This document shows, in pieces, positions 38,116 to 51,400 of a stretch of 64,000 nucleotides of DNA (positions are counted from its first letter, which is position 1; each line of letters starts with the position of its first letter). The notes below the pieces were generated by a model, which was not told the origin of the DNA, made no database searches, and worked only from the letters and a program-made list of their open reading frames with translations. The stretch is taken from assembly GCA_009741485.1 (NCBI GenBank), contig CM019214.1, forward strand, positions 9,208,543-9,272,542. Reading direction: 5' to 3'. The DNA comes from Malurus cyaneus samueli. Lineage: Eukaryota; Chordata; Aves; Passeriformes; Maluridae. A program made the translations under genes and the position numbers.

Positions 38116-40179
38116 CACAGTAATCACTGTTCCTTTTCCAGAGGCAATTAGCCTGCTTCCCCTGCTGTTTGCACAGGCCCTGCAGGCAGCAATAGGGAGA
38201 TGGAAAGATGGGAAGTCAAACCTGATTGCAGAGCCACAAAATCAACAGGAGGGCAGCAGGGGCTGGGTGTTGCCTGAAACGGGGTGCAAAGCCCTTTTTC
38301 TTGCACTCAGCAATGGGTTGATTCCCAGCCCAGGGAGAGCTGCTGGCTCTGGGTCAGACAGCACAGTCTGCTCACCATGGGCCTTCTGCTCTGCCAAAAC
38401 CAGTTTTTGTCAAGTGATAACACAGCTCTTGGGTCTGGAAAGCAACAGTCCTGTGACACAGTTCCCTTCTGGGATGCAGGTGACAGCACCCTTGTGGAAC
38501 GTGGGGCAGTGGTGACTGTCCCCTGCCCAAGGGCCATTGTTTTCCATGTTGTGGGGCTGTGCTGTCAGCTTAGGCAGTCTGCACCTCCTCAGCCAACATT
38601 TCCCTCCAGGCTCTCTGTCTTCCCTCTGGGATATGGGTGGGTGTGGGGTGTGGACCAGCGGGAGAGGGCCAGCACCATACGTGGTGACTCCTTGCACTTG
38701 TGTTTGCTGTTTAGTTTGTTTTCCAGCTGTCATCCTGCATTGTCAGAACACATTAAATGCGTGAAACGGCCTCCACCCGTGCTGACTCCATCCCAGTCCC
38801 ACTCCCACTGTAAGCAGCAGCAGGATGTAAAATGCTGAGTTTTGCCTGAATTTTAACATTATTCCTGGTTTTGTTAGGCTTCTCCAGCCTGGTGGCATTT
38901 CCCAGGGGATGTTCCTCACTCCTCTCAGCACACAGGGGCCACCTGAGAGCCAGGCTGGGACAGTTCTGCCACCTGTCCCACCCCAACCTCAGCAGCCCAA
39001 GTCCTGCAAGGAGCACAGAAATGCCCTGTGAGGAGCCCTTGCATGGGGCTGGAGGGGAGGACAGTCCCCTGTCCTTGCTGCCACAAGAAAGAGTGACCAG
39101 AAGGGGAAGCTCCTTGCACATCCACTGTGGCTGCCTGGGAAAGCCCAGCCTGACACCCGCTTCCCAAATCATCCAAAGGAGTTGTGTGCTGCTTTGGGGT
39201 GGGCACAGCCCCTGCACCTCCCCTAGATGCAAAATGCACCCACAGAATGCACCTGCAGGCAAATCAAGCGCCTCAGGCTCAGTCCTTGCTGTACTCCAAG
39301 CGTGGCCCCTCTGCCATTCCCCACTGAGACCTCGGGCACTGCTTGTCCTTGCTTGAACCCCTTTAGGGATCAGGCCCTAATCCCAGGATGGTGCTGCCTC
39401 CTCCCCCTGCAAAAGGACTTCATCATTTCTCCCAGTGCAAAGGCTGAGGAGCATCTAATCCCAGAGAGGCAGCAGGCTGTTGGGATGGGGACAGCTCTGT
39501 CCCGCTGCCCTCTCCTCCCTCTGTCCAGGCAGGCAGAGCAAGATGGGAATGCACTCCTGCCTGAGCCAGGGCTCACTTGCTCCCTGTGGGAATTGTCCCT
39601 TGGCAGGGGCAGGCAAATCTCCTCCTGCTCTGCAAGGTTAGAGCTGCTGGGGCATTCCCATCTCGTCCTGCCAAAAGCACTGCTGCTGAAATCGCACTGC
39701 TGCAAATAAAACCATCTCCTGCCTAATTACTGGGGAACAGTTCACCTTCTATTTTTAGATCAGCTTGCAAGCTTGCATTGAAGATTACCCTGCTCCTGTT
39801 TTTCTCTCTCTGCCTCTTTGCTGAACGTGTTTCTCTTCCTTCCTCTCCCCCTCTGCAAATCGTGCTGAACCAAGCCTGGCTTCCCGTAGGGTGTGGGAGC
39901 AGGGGCAGCCTCCTGCTCGGGTGCCAAAAACACTCGTTCAGAAGCCATCGACAGCAATTGCTTCAGCATTAGGTGGAGAGGGAGCAGCGTTTCGCGGAGC
40001 CAGGAGCCCCTTCTCAGCTTGCCATGCCCAGCCTCCGCCTGCTGAGTGCTCCCTCCACCTGGCCACAGCCAGGGCCCTGCTTCCATCTGCTCCACACGCT
40101 GTTCAAACAGCCCTGTCCAAGTTCTGCACTCTTGCAGGACCAGGGGGATGATAAAGGAAGGCAAAGATGAAGCCCTGTC
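38116..40179. other. Non-coding DNA, no gene recognised
   Basis: Moderate-GC unique sequence. Overlapping frames of 60-184 codons on both strands lack domains, signal peptides or splice logic. Confidence 0.55.
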
Positions 40180-40790
40180 AGCGCCCCAGCCTGCGGAGCA
40201 GCCCGGGCGTAACGTGGAAGCAGGGGACAGCTGGATGGGGAACAGGGGTGTGCAGGGATGGCCACACGAGCTGTAAATCCTGCACCGAGCCGTGTGGCAG
40301 CCACGGCACCTCTGCTGGGCACACAGACACTCACCCTGTGTGTGTCCGCGCCCGCGTCCGCAGCGAAGAGCTGAGGCTGCTCCATCTGCCTGCGAGCGGG
40401 ACCGGCTGGTGTCACAGCGGTGCCGGAGCTGCCTCGGGGTGACAGTCCCCTCCCGCCAGGAGAGCTGAGCTCACACGGCCGCAGAAGAGCGGGGGTGACA
40501 CGCTCAGAGCAGCTCCGGAGCCCACGGGAGGTGCAAACCCAGCCAGAAGCAGCGCGGCCGAGCCTGCTCGGCGGGGTTAACCTCGCTCCCCAAAGCCGGT
40601 TAGGCAAATTAGCACGGCGTTTTCCCCGAGCTAATTAACTTCCCTCACAGCAGGACTAATGAGCTCCAGCTCAGCACTTGGCTGTGGCCTCCGGGGCTCG
40701 CTGCAGCCTGCGGCATCGGCTGGAATCGGCTCCCTCCGGGAAATTCCTGCTCCCCAGCACCCCGTGCACAGCTCAGCCTTCTCCACCGGC
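40180..40790. promoter_or_regulatory. CpG-rich patch
   Basis: CpG dinucleotides cluster here (for example CCGCGCCCGCGTCCGCAGCG near 40348-40367 and CAGCGCGGCCGAGCCTGCTC near 40550) against CpG-poor flanks. This fits an unmethylated regulatory element. No exon is recognised beside it. The long plus-strand frame at 40678-41493 starts inside this patch but has no family features. Confidence 0.4.
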
Positions 40791-41784
40791 CCTGGGAGCC
40801 GCCTGCAGTTTGGGGAGAGTCTGGGATTCTTCAAGGAGCAAGGCAATACCCAGCACAATCCTTGGCACCTCTGGGCAGTTCTGGAGGGACACAGGCGGGA
40901 TTCCCTCCAGCAGGGGATTCTGTTTGGGAGTTGCCTTTCAGCATTTCCCTGGGCTTAGGGTGAACGCTGGGCACAGTCCAGCCCTGTGTCCACTGCAGCC
41001 AGTGGCCACTTTTCCATTCATTTTAGTGACCAGAGAAGAAAAATGTCTTCAGTATTCTCCTCCTCTCTTCCTGTCCCAGCAAACCACATTTATTTTACCC
41101 TCCACTCGACTCTTCCAGGGATCGATGGGTCATCAAAATGATGAGTTAGTGCCTGTAGTGACAGTGGCACTTTCCATTACTGCTGATATACCTGGGGGAC
41201 ACATGTCTCCCAAAGACTCATCAAGGCTGGGAAATTCAACAGAGGCTAAAACTGTCATTTGCAATGAAGCCACCCCAAAGCACGAGACCTGCAGTGCAGG
41301 CAGGACCTTCCCAGACCTGCAAAGACCTCCGTGGACTCCTGGAGAGCTCCAGGGACACCAGCCCTGGCAATGTGAACACGGAGCACAGCACAGTCTTGCA
41401 TCCAGGCTACTGCTGCTTTTGGGGGTATTCCCTTTCCCTTTTCACCAACTGATTTTCTCACTGAGAGCTGCTTGGATAAACACTTCTAGCTAGGGAATGA
41501 TTCCATGATTCCTTTTCTTGAATACACTGCACAACTAGCAGATACCGAGGGTTTTTTTGAGATTGCATTATTATGACATTTTAATTGGCTCAGGACTATG
41601 CAAGTCTCAAAACCAATTTGGCCCCGACGTTTTCAGGCAAAACTATTTTCTGTCTCCATTTTGACAGATATTTTACATCGGCCAAAATGGCCTCACATTA
41701 AATAAAACAAAACCTTTTATTTTAGAGTTAATGGGTGATCCATTCCATACCCTTCCCTTCCTGCTTTAATTTCAGCATGAAACG
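40791..41784. other. Non-coding DNA between CpG-rich patches
   Basis: No gene is recognised. The 271-codon frame covering much of this interval has mixed, low-information composition and no domain. The 3' part (about 41520-41730) is AT-rich. Confidence 0.5.
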
Positions 41785-42560
41785 TGAATCCTACCTGTCC
41801 CCGCCATTGCCGAGCTGCCCGCCCGGGGATGGCTGCGGGGCTGGCGGCAGCTGGGCTGCCTGTTCCCACTCGCCTTTGTTTCACTGCCGTGCGGGAGCCA
41901 GAGCTGAGCCAGCGCACTGAGTAATTGCAGGATTTCAGGCAAAGACGAGGCTGCAAGTCGCGAACCGCTAATGAGTGGGTGTAGCTGGCAGGGGGCTGGC
42001 GAGGGACGCTTGGGGACAGCGGGGCGACAGCCGGCCGTGTGTCGGGGCAAGGGCAGCGGCGGCGCTGCTCCAGCCAAGCCGGAGGACGTGTCAGAAATGT
42101 GCCACACGTGGTGACAGCAGCGGCAGCGAGACAAACGGCCGGCGGCAGCGCAGCCCGCAAGGAGCATCCCCGTGCGCGGCAGCGCTAATCTTTAATTTGT
42201 CACACCTGCACGGCTCCTCCCGCCTCCCTGCCTGCTCCTTTTGCCGAGGCACCGGCTTTGATGACGCCTGACAACCCTTCTGCTCCCGCTGCCGCTCCAA
42301 AACCCTCCTGGCTCCCGCCGGGCTGCCCTTCCTCGCCACTCTCCCCGGCCAGGGGCTGCCACTCGCGGACCCCGCTGGCCCCAGAACCGCTCTGCCGCCC
42401 TGTGCCTCACGTATACACAAATTCTTTGGGCTCCAGCAGAGCCGGAGGACACCGCCTGGTTGCTGGGTACGGTGCTCGCCCATCCCCCTGTCCTACCCTC
42501 TGCAGCGACAGTGACAAGTGCCCGCAGCCACCAGCGCTCTGCCCGGCTCGTTAAGGTCAC
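41785..42560. promoter_or_regulatory. CpG island-like segment
   Basis: I count nearly 40 CpGs in the first 400 bases (dense at 41995-42190, including GGCAGCGGCGGCGCTGC and GGCCGGCGGCAGCGCAGCCCG-type runs), and enrichment continues at lower density to about 42560. This is the strongest candidate in the right half for a vertebrate promoter. No Kozak-flanked start with a downstream donor site is recognised, so the gene served is unknown. Confidence 0.5.
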
Positions 42561-45500
42561 TGCCGGAGGGCTTTTAATCAGCGATGGCCAAACCCACGGC
42601 TCAGAGCAGCACAATGGCTCTAAATCCAATGACACAGCACGCAGGCACCAGCCCAGGGCCGCAGCACACGTCGTTTATCTGCTCCCCTGCTCGGCGCCTT
42701 GCTCACCTGCAGCAGCAGAGCTGCGGAGCCTCGCCAAGCACCGGAGGCGAAAAGGGGACAGCTGCCAACTAAAACCATGCTGCTGCCGATACAGAGCCTG
42801 TCTGCCCCAGCCTTCCTCGGACTGGAAATATTTTCAGTCGATTAAAACCCCTCCAGTTTGTGTCATGTCTCAAAATCTTTTGGGTTTTGGCATGTTCCGA
42901 GCTAAGCTGATGAGAGGTTCCTGGAAAGGTGCAGGGTGCGGTGGCAGCCCTGCCCTGGGCCTGGGTGGGACATTCATGTTGATGTCTGCAAAGCATCACC
43001 CCAGGATCTCGTGTCAACGATTTTCCTAGCTTTTCTTTCTTTTTTTTTTTAAACCAACCTGCCAGGTGTTACTGCAGTTCATGACCCGAGATCCATTTTT
43101 TTTCTTCCTTCTGACTTTATGCTTTCAATATGATTTACAAAAATTGCTCATAATAAGGCTCATTCAGCAGCTGGATAATGGTTGCCAGGAGTTAAGAGAC
43201 GCTGTGGCATGTTTAGCTCAGAAGCACATTGAGTATCTGGGTCCCAAAGCTCTGTGGTTTTTAGGTAATTTCTGTTAAGGGTAGGGTGTGCAAAGGTATC
43301 TATGGGGTACCAAAAGAGCATTGTTGTAAAGGATATGAGGGTTGCAAGACGGAGCAGGGACAGTAAAAGGCCTCAGCAGCGAATTCACAGCTGTAAATCC
43401 TGATTAGAAGGGTTTGAGGTCTGGGAAAGGCTGCGTTAATCCTTTCCTAACCTTGGCCTTAAATACCTGAACCAGCGGCTCTTCCCCTGCCACATCCCCT
43501 TGGGGCAGCTGTGACCTGCCTGCTGGGCACTGAGCAGGGACAGGGTGGGATGTTGACTGGTTCCCCCATCCCTTGGAAATGTTTCTGGTGTTCCCTTTAT
43601 CCCCAGAGCGTGGGCGCTTGGAGCACAGCGCTCACAAAGCCATCCCCGCGGCTGAGGGGCCCCTCCTGAGAATCAGGGGAGCTCCATTGTCGGCAGTGGG
43701 GTTCCTTCCTCACCATCATCCTGATTCTCAGCAGGACCTGCCCTTTTGGTCCCCTTTTCCACCTATCATCACCTCCACCACCCATGCCCATTTTGGTATT
43801 TTTTTTTTTATTTTAGTGGGTTTTTTGAGACTAGAAATAAGTGGTATTTTTGTGTCTAATAGTTTTTAGGTTTGCCCTTCTTTCTCCAGGCTGGCTCCGT
43901 ATAAGCCAGGGCAAAGCCTGTGGGCTAATTGACTTCATTTATTGCCTCTTTCAAGTCTTTACATCACGCAGGGGTTATTCGCTGTTGCCGCTGCTTTGCT
44001 GATTTGTCTGGGGCACGGGCTTTGTTTTTCTTCTTCCCTTTCTCTCGAGGGCCTCTGTAATTCTCACCTCAGGCACCAATTACGGCTCAGCAGTGCTTTT
44101 GGGCGCTGTCCGAGTTTGGGAATCGCACAGCCTGGGGAAGGGGGAGGTTTGTGGGGAGGCAGGCTCTGCAGGAGGTGGTGCTGCGGGAAGGGGGCCGGAG
44201 GCAGCGCAGGGATGAGCTCTGGGGTTTCATAACCGGAGCTGCTGCGAGCTTTGCTGTCGTAAAGGTCTCCCCGCTGAAGCTGAGCTGCATAAACTGCTGG
44301 ATAATCTGTGTTAGAGGCTTTTCCTCCCCGGCAGGGGAGCTGCTGGATGCCAGCCACATGAGTGTTTCATACTTGCAAACCTCTGCTTTGCTTCCCAGTT
44401 TCAGCCGCTCTAAATTCTGCCAATTTTGCAAACAAGAAATTAGTGAGGGTTTTTTTTTTTGCATTGTTTATTACTAGCAACATCCTCTTGGGTTTTGGGG
44501 GCCTTTTTAATTGCCAGAAAGTGCAAAAAAATGTTTTATTTCTCTTGAAATAAGCAAAAAACATTGGGGTTTTTTATTATTTATTTGTTTTGGCGGTTTT
44601 TTTTTTCTTGTTTCCCCTGAAGTGAAGGATTTCCATTGCAGCTGTGCCCTGAGTTATTTTCCTTTCCAGAGGGCAGAGGCTGGATGGAGTTACCTTCCCA
44701 GAGGTTCAGGGCACACAACTCAGTTCCACTACCACAGAAATATCACTGGAGACCTTCTCAAAGCCTCACTTGGCACAAAGAAATGCTCTCACATCAGCTG
44801 TTTTCGCTTTCATCTTCCACCGCGGCGTCTCTTCAGAAAATCAGGGTAATTAACACAGCCCCGTCTTGTCCTGCCTAACGCTTTGAGCGGCGCTCAGAGC
44901 CTTCTGCCGGATTCCTGGTGAGCGAGAAGGAGGGGGAAGAAAGAAGGCAGCAAACACGACTAAAGGCAGAGTAATGCCGTGCTAAAGACCCGAAACTGCA
45001 TCGGGGCTCCCCAGCATCACCCCACAGAGAGGCACGGCCCCACACGGGCAGGGCCTGGCCACAGGGACTCTTCTGTCTTGGAAATCAAGGGATGGGAGTC
45101 AAGGGATGGGATTAAGGAGTCAGACAGGCTGCTGTCCACCGGGTAAGATTAGTCGCTGCTAAAGCGTTTCCTAATCCTGGGCGCAATTGAGATAATCTAA
45201 GCACAGATTAACCAGGTCCTGCCGGAGTTAAACTCCCCGATTCCCGTTTATTTTTGGCAGGAAGAGACTGCTCGGGTGCCTCGCCAGCCCTTGGCACAGC
45301 GGCACCACTAAGGAGAATGGGACACAGAAACTCAGGTGGCACATTAAGCTTGCAACAGAAAGCCCAAATCCTGCACTTTCATCACAAGTTTTGTGATATA
45401 GGGGTGGCATTTTGTTACTCAGGCCCCATGTCTCAGATTTCTCTGATTGCATAGTAAACCCTCTTTTCACTTCAAAAAAAAAAAAACAGAGAGAAAGAAA

Positions 45501-48036
45501 ACCCACCCCCAACCATCACTACCACCACCACCATAAAAAATTGGCCCTTAAAATGCAAAGAAAACAATGTCAATGTAAAACCATCTTCAAGGAAGCCCTT
45601 CCTTCAAGCTTTTCTATGAGGCAAATCAGTGACTAGTTCAGGAATGATCCCTGTCACACTTCCGTACAGCAGTATTTGAAAAGCTACAGGGTTTGGGGAG
45701 AAAAAAATACTTCATTTCTTGATTCTCCTTTTTCCTTTCTCAGCTGAAAGCTTGTGTGGGGCTGGGGCTGGACACAGGAGCTGAAGGACACTCCATTTTC
45801 AGAATGTCCCTGCTGCAACATCTGGATTTCTCTAAGTGACACTAACAGCAAAGGCCCATTTTGAAGCTTTGAGAACATTGCTATTATTCTTAGATATTAC
45901 AAAAACTTGTATTTCCAAATAAAATAAATCTTTGCCAAAATTTCTTAGTTTGCCTCGAAGTTAGAAAGGAAAATAAAAGCATAGGGAATGTTAAAAGTTT
46001 AAACTGATATTTCTGGGCCCTCAAAGTCTCTTTCTTTTTTTTTTTTTTTTTTATTTTTTAAGATGAAACAGCTGATTTTCAGGCTCTCAAACATTTCTGG
46101 ATAGTTTTAAGGTAGAAAGAGCATCATGGCAAGGACTCTCATTACTGCCTTTCACTACATCCAATACAAGATGCTTTGCATTTTGGCCAAAATGTAACTT
46201 TCCTCATAAGCACAGGTATGTCTGTGTCTCTGCACAGAAATCACAGACTGAGAGAAAATGTTGGTTGTGGGATTCTCTCGCAGGTGGCAGCTCCAGGGGA
46301 CACAGGGAGCTGCTGGCACCTATGCTGGGGATGGCACAGGGTGCCTGGAGCACTGTTTGGAGTCATCAGCTCTGAGAGGGGATCCCCTGGGAGGTGTGGG
46401 ACAGCTCGGTCCTCTCTTTGGAGGAGCGCCCTGCCTGGGGAGGCCAGCGGCAGGCAGAGTGGGGATTGACCCCTCCAAAGGGGCACCCATGCACCTCACA
46501 TCTAACCTGACAAGAGTCTCACCCTCCCCCACTGCCTCCCTGCTGCTGGCAGCCTTCCAGACTTGTTTCATTGCTTCTGTCTTAATTTCTGATGGTAGCA
46601 CGCTGGCTGAGTGAGTGGGCGCCTCACTGAGCTGTGTCACGCCGCTGCACCCCAGGAACTGCTGCACAGGTTTTAAAAACAGGGTCAGGTTAAAGGGATT
46701 GATTTATTTTTCCCTACAAAGGCCACCACACCACTAGACTGCAAGATGATTGATCAACTGACCTTTTTTTCCCATTTACTGCCCTTCCCAGGAATGTGTC
46801 GTATCCTGCGGACGCCTCTGACAGGATCAAACAGCCGAGTGACTCAAGTGCTACACACCCCAAAATTTGCAGCCTTTAAGCCTTGAGTGAAGGGCTGGGC
46901 TCAAACACACGCTGTCACCACAGTCACCTGCAGTCGTGGCAGCCTCATGTGTGCCAGCCACCCTCCTCAGCATCCCAAACACAGAGCTGCCACTCGCCCA
47001 GCAGCTGCAGGCAGGATTGCTGCTGCCCCGGCCATCCCGCTTCCTTTTGGTGCACGCTTCTCTTCCCCAGTATCTGCTGGGATGAAGCAGAGGGCATCCA
47101 ATCCTGGAGAAAAAAAACAACGAGTTTCCCAGGCAGCGGCGCCGTTCCGCCCTTGGGGAGCGCAGCGCCGTGGAGCGTGCTTATTAAGCAGACAGTCCTG
47201 AAGGACACTTTAAAATAAATTAAGAGGGCTGTTCCGCTCCTGCAGCTGATTACAGCCATGCCTGTTTTGTTGTTTGGGGTTTGGGGTTTTTTTCCAGAGA
47301 GCGGAAAATAATGCTTGGAAAAAATTCTCTAATTTCCCCTTCTTGCCAGAGCAGGCCTCTGTGTAATAACAAAACCACGGCGCTCGCCACTCGCTGCTCT
47401 CTTTGGGACACCCAGGCTAAGCGAAAGCACATAAATCTGCTGGAGGCCTGGGGCCAGCACGCAGCTGTCCTGACATGCTATCCATCCCCCTCCTCCCCTC
47501 CACGGCTTTAGCATCCCAAACGCAGGAGACATGCAGATCTGGAGGTAAACCCTGGTGGGAAGGAGTCCTGCAGGTCACCAGCTAAGCATTTCAGCCCAGA
47601 GCAGATCTCTCGTAAGCCACTTTTTGGAGATAAGCTTATCTAGACCCAACAGCTGAATTTAACCCTGAACTCTTGATCTTGATTTTTAGCCCCTGCAAGC
47701 CAATAGGTTGCCTTGAAATTATGCACACTAGATTTCAGCTCGCCCGCTACAATGGCTCCACTGCTCCCTTAAAAGGGACCTGCACGGCTGTGCATGACAG
47801 CATCATCCCGTAATGCCCTTGGTTTCACAGCCAGCCCTGTGAGTTAGACAGGCTCCCAGCCGGGCAAAGCCTTCGATTAATGACAGTGGGGCTCCAGCGG
47901 GAGAGGAGCCGGGATTTTACACTTCCACTGATAACGCATTTGAAGGTAATATTGCACAGGAGCGGATTATCACCCCGGCACTTTGCTGTGTGGGGTTTTT
48001 GGAAATTTGTTTTCAGCGCGTAGAAGCAGCTAGAAA

Positions 48037-48038
<2 letters not shown>
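42561..48038. other. Non-coding DNA, no gene recognised
   Basis: T-rich tracts occur at about 43037-43050, 43799-43810, 44450-44460 and 46033-46052, an A tract at 45475-45486, and a short ACC-rich run near 45520. Frames are short and unremarkable. No RNA gene or repeat family is supported. Confidence 0.55.

Positions 48039-48069
<31 letters not shown>
48039..48069 (+). repeat. (CT)n microsatellite
   Basis: Fifteen and a half uninterrupted CT units. The tract abuts a CpG-rich segment. Confidence 0.95.
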
Positions 48070-48071
<2 letters not shown>

Positions 48072-48099
48072 CACATGAGAAATGCACTTGGTAATGGTC

Positions 48100-48460
48100 T
48101 TCCTATTGCTGGACAAGCTGCCTGCGCTGGGGCTGTCAGCGCCGTGACAGACCGGCCAGGAAGGGGCTCGCTAATCAGTTTTCCCGGCATCAAAGCAGCA
48201 TCTGCTGAACGCGACGGAGGAAATTGAGGAATCCCGATGTTTTTGCGATATTGCTTAGTTGGCCGTGAAATATGGGTGGCTCCGAGAGGAGCGGCTTGTT
48301 TCTCCCTCACGAAGATAAAGCAACTTTCGCTAACGATGAAGCATCGCCGAGCGACGAAGGCAGCTAACAGCGGCGCTCTGATGAGAGCGGACACGCAGCA
48401 GCACCCGGCAGGAAGGGAGGGAAGGGGAGGGAGGCGTAAACAGCTTTGCAACTAAGACTT
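48100..48460. promoter_or_regulatory. CpG-rich patch beside the CT repeat
   Basis: About two dozen or more CpGs fall in 360 bases of only moderate GC (for example CATCGCCGAGCGACGAAGG near 48342-48360). High CpG in moderate-GC DNA suggests the segment is kept unmethylated, as at regulatory elements. No exon is recognised. Confidence 0.4.
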
Positions 48461-51400
48461 TATTAATACGGTTGGACTACAGAGGGCAGAAGGGATTTCT
48501 TTTCTCCTCTTTCACTCCAAAAGCAATATTCTGAAAGCGTCTGGGTTCCCACGTTAAGCCAAGAAATTAAAGTCTTAGGAATTTAACCGTGTGTTTTCTA
48601 GCGCGATTTGAATTTGCTAGCGCATAAGACCAGTCTTCCTAGGCAAGGTGGCTGTCTAGAATCTTGGCCGCTCTCCTGGCGAAGAGGTGGATAAAGAGCA
48701 TTTAAACAGAGCCAAAGTCCCACTTCTGGGAGTTATTTGGGGCTCTACGTGCCCGGTCACTCCTGACACTAGGGTCTGAGCTCTGCGGGCTGTCACTTCT
48801 GAAAATGTCTCTTCTTCATGTGCCTAAAGAGGCCTTTCAGCTCTTTTCTGATTAAACCTGTGACGTTTGCCACAGAACAAAAAGCTCACGGGGTCAGTGT
48901 GAAGAGGCACGATTTGGTGGGGATTCACAGAGACCAAAGGGCTCACAGCAGGTGAGGGCCGGGCCCTTGTGCCTGGAGGCGGAGCAGATATTCCCACTCC
49001 CACGGATGCCCCCAGCCCGCCTCCGCAAGGGCAGCACCCCGTTCACACGCAGATTTTCCCAGCCGGAGTGCTTTCTCAGTTTCTCCTTTGGCGAGACAGC
49101 TGTGGTAGCAAAGAGAGGAATTTTCTTCCTTCCTCCCCTCCCTCCCCAGCATTTTTCCTAAGGGTAAAAAACAATAATCCCAGAGCTTGCCCTATGCCTC
49201 CCCCTGCTCGCCATCCCGACCGGCGCTGGATATAGGGAGAGTGCTCCCAAGCCGGGCAGAGTGAGCCACTTGGGCGGCTCAGAAGGGCAGGGACCGCCCG
49301 GTTTTTGTGTCCTTGGTGAGATTTTAAGACCAACTGCAGGCCGTTCAGTTGAGATCCATGGCAAAAAGCACAAACCCGTTCCCGGGACCGAAGTGCACAA
49401 GCCCTTTTCATGTAACAGCCCTGTGAAATAAGCGGCAGCCGGGGATTTATGCTGTCTTTGAAGTAAATTGCATCCCGGTGCACTACAGCATGAAAGTTAA
49501 GATTTACCATTCCCGGGACACCGAAGACCCCGGTGGAAGGCAGAGAATAAATAGCACGGCGCTCTCCTTGCTGCCTTCTGCTGCGCCACCGGGCTCCACA
49601 GACCTTCCTCCCCTCTCCGCCCCTGCTTCCACTCGCATTGTGTCGGGGAAGCAAATTGGTCACATCTGCATCCGGCCAGGGAGGAACAAATGTGCTGGGT
49701 AGGCAGCAAGGCGCTTTCTGAGCGGGGATACCTCAAAGTGAAATGAAAGGCTGCCCATCAAAGGTGGAAAACAGACCAGGGGATGAAAGGGATTCTTTGC
49801 TGAGCTTTGGTAAGGCTACTAGGTATTAATAAAATAATAATAAAAAAAAAATAAAAAGCACGGGGAAACTGGGGCATCCAGAGCAGCACGGTTTTTTTCC
49901 CCTCCCCTTTTCCTTTCCTCATCCCTCTGTCATCAGCGGAGGGGAGGGATCGGCGTCCCCCCATGCTGCGGCAAGGACTGTTTATCTTCACTCCTCAGGA
50001 CGCTGCCATTAGCAGGGCTTCAATGTGTCGTGATGCTTCATCATTAGCTGGAGGTTCTTGATCTGGCTGGAGAATAAATGAGCCGATCCCCCCAAAGAAA
50101 CCCTCGCTTTTCGTAGCCAGCTGAGCAAATATTTTGAAATATTCCAGCTCTGCAATTTCAGCGGTCAGATAAAACAAAGGGGGATCTGATACAAAAGAGC
50201 TGAATTCTTCCGTTTGCTCTCCAGCAACCCCACCGACGTCGGTAGTGGCGATGGGGAACTGCGGTCTGCACAGCAGGGAAGCACATGCCAAAGTCCCACG
50301 GAAAATCCCTGTGGTCTTTACAGTTAATCATGTCCACTTAATCATGTCCAGAGGTGGATGAGTGCTCAAGTGATGCGCTGAATCATGACGTACAGGCCAT
50401 TACCCTAAATCAGAGCAGTATCTTCCAGTCCCAAAAGGCTCCATAACACTTCACCAGCTCCTGAAGGGAAGGCAAAAACCCAAAGGGGCAGGACAGCAGA
50501 GGAGGGAGGAAAAAACAGCCAGGTATTTCTCTGCCGCTTCCCCGGCACTTTTCTAACCTCGTGAAAAGTTCTGGCAGCTCTTTAAATCCAGGCTGTGGAG
50601 ATTTACAGTCCAGACCCTCCGGGCAGCTTGCTGCGTTTACTCTGGGTTCCTCCCAGCTGGCTGGCTCAAACCCCACAGACAAGGTTTTACAGACAAGTTT
50701 CAAGGTTTCAGAGGCTGACACTTAGGGGCCGGGCAGCATTTGGCCTCCTCCTCCTCCTCTCTGACCATAAATTTGTGTCTTTTCCTCTTCTGAGCATCCT
50801 GGCCCCCTTCTCAGGCACTCGGCTGAAGCAAAGCCCTCTTGCCACCCTTTCACCACCTTGGCCCAATGTGGCAGTGGGATGCTTTCCCATGCACACAGAT
50901 GGATATCCAGAAGAAATTGGAGCCTGCTGGGAGTAGCCCTACCCTCGTCCTGTGTCACTGCCAGCAGCTGGGGCAGCCACGGACACTTTGGGTCCCAGGG
51001 TATGGCAGCTTTTGCTCACCCAGCACCCTGGGAAGGATTCTCGTCATCTGCAGCCTCTGTCCCTCTGGTCGGGCTCTCATCTGGGAGAGCTGGGTTTGTC
51101 TGCCCAGAGACGGCGGTGCTTCCATCGCCTCCGGGCGTTTAACTCAGCAGGATCTCTTGCTGCGACGCCGCTCTGTGATTGGAAGCATTTCCCAGCCCGC
51201 TGCTTGCTAGGAAAAGAAAAATACCCCAAAACGGGGGACTTTGGGGGGAGAAGACACAGTGCTGGGGTGGGTGGATTGATGTCTGGGCAAAGGAAAAGGA
51301 GATCCTGTCCAGTGCTTGTTTCAGTCTCTAAAACAGGTGTTCCTCTCCCAGGAACATTTCTGGCATTCTTTTACAGGACTGGAATAGTATCACACATTCA

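Noticed and set aside
40678..41493. 271-codon plus-strand open frame, the longest in the window
   Set aside because: It starts in CpG-rich DNA where stops are rare, overlaps other open frames and has no recognisable domain or compositional logic.
41490..41515. GGGAATGATTCCATGATTCC resembling the terminal CR1 repeats
   Set aside because: No upstream CR1 body is recognisable, and a short ATGATTCC doublet is not enough.
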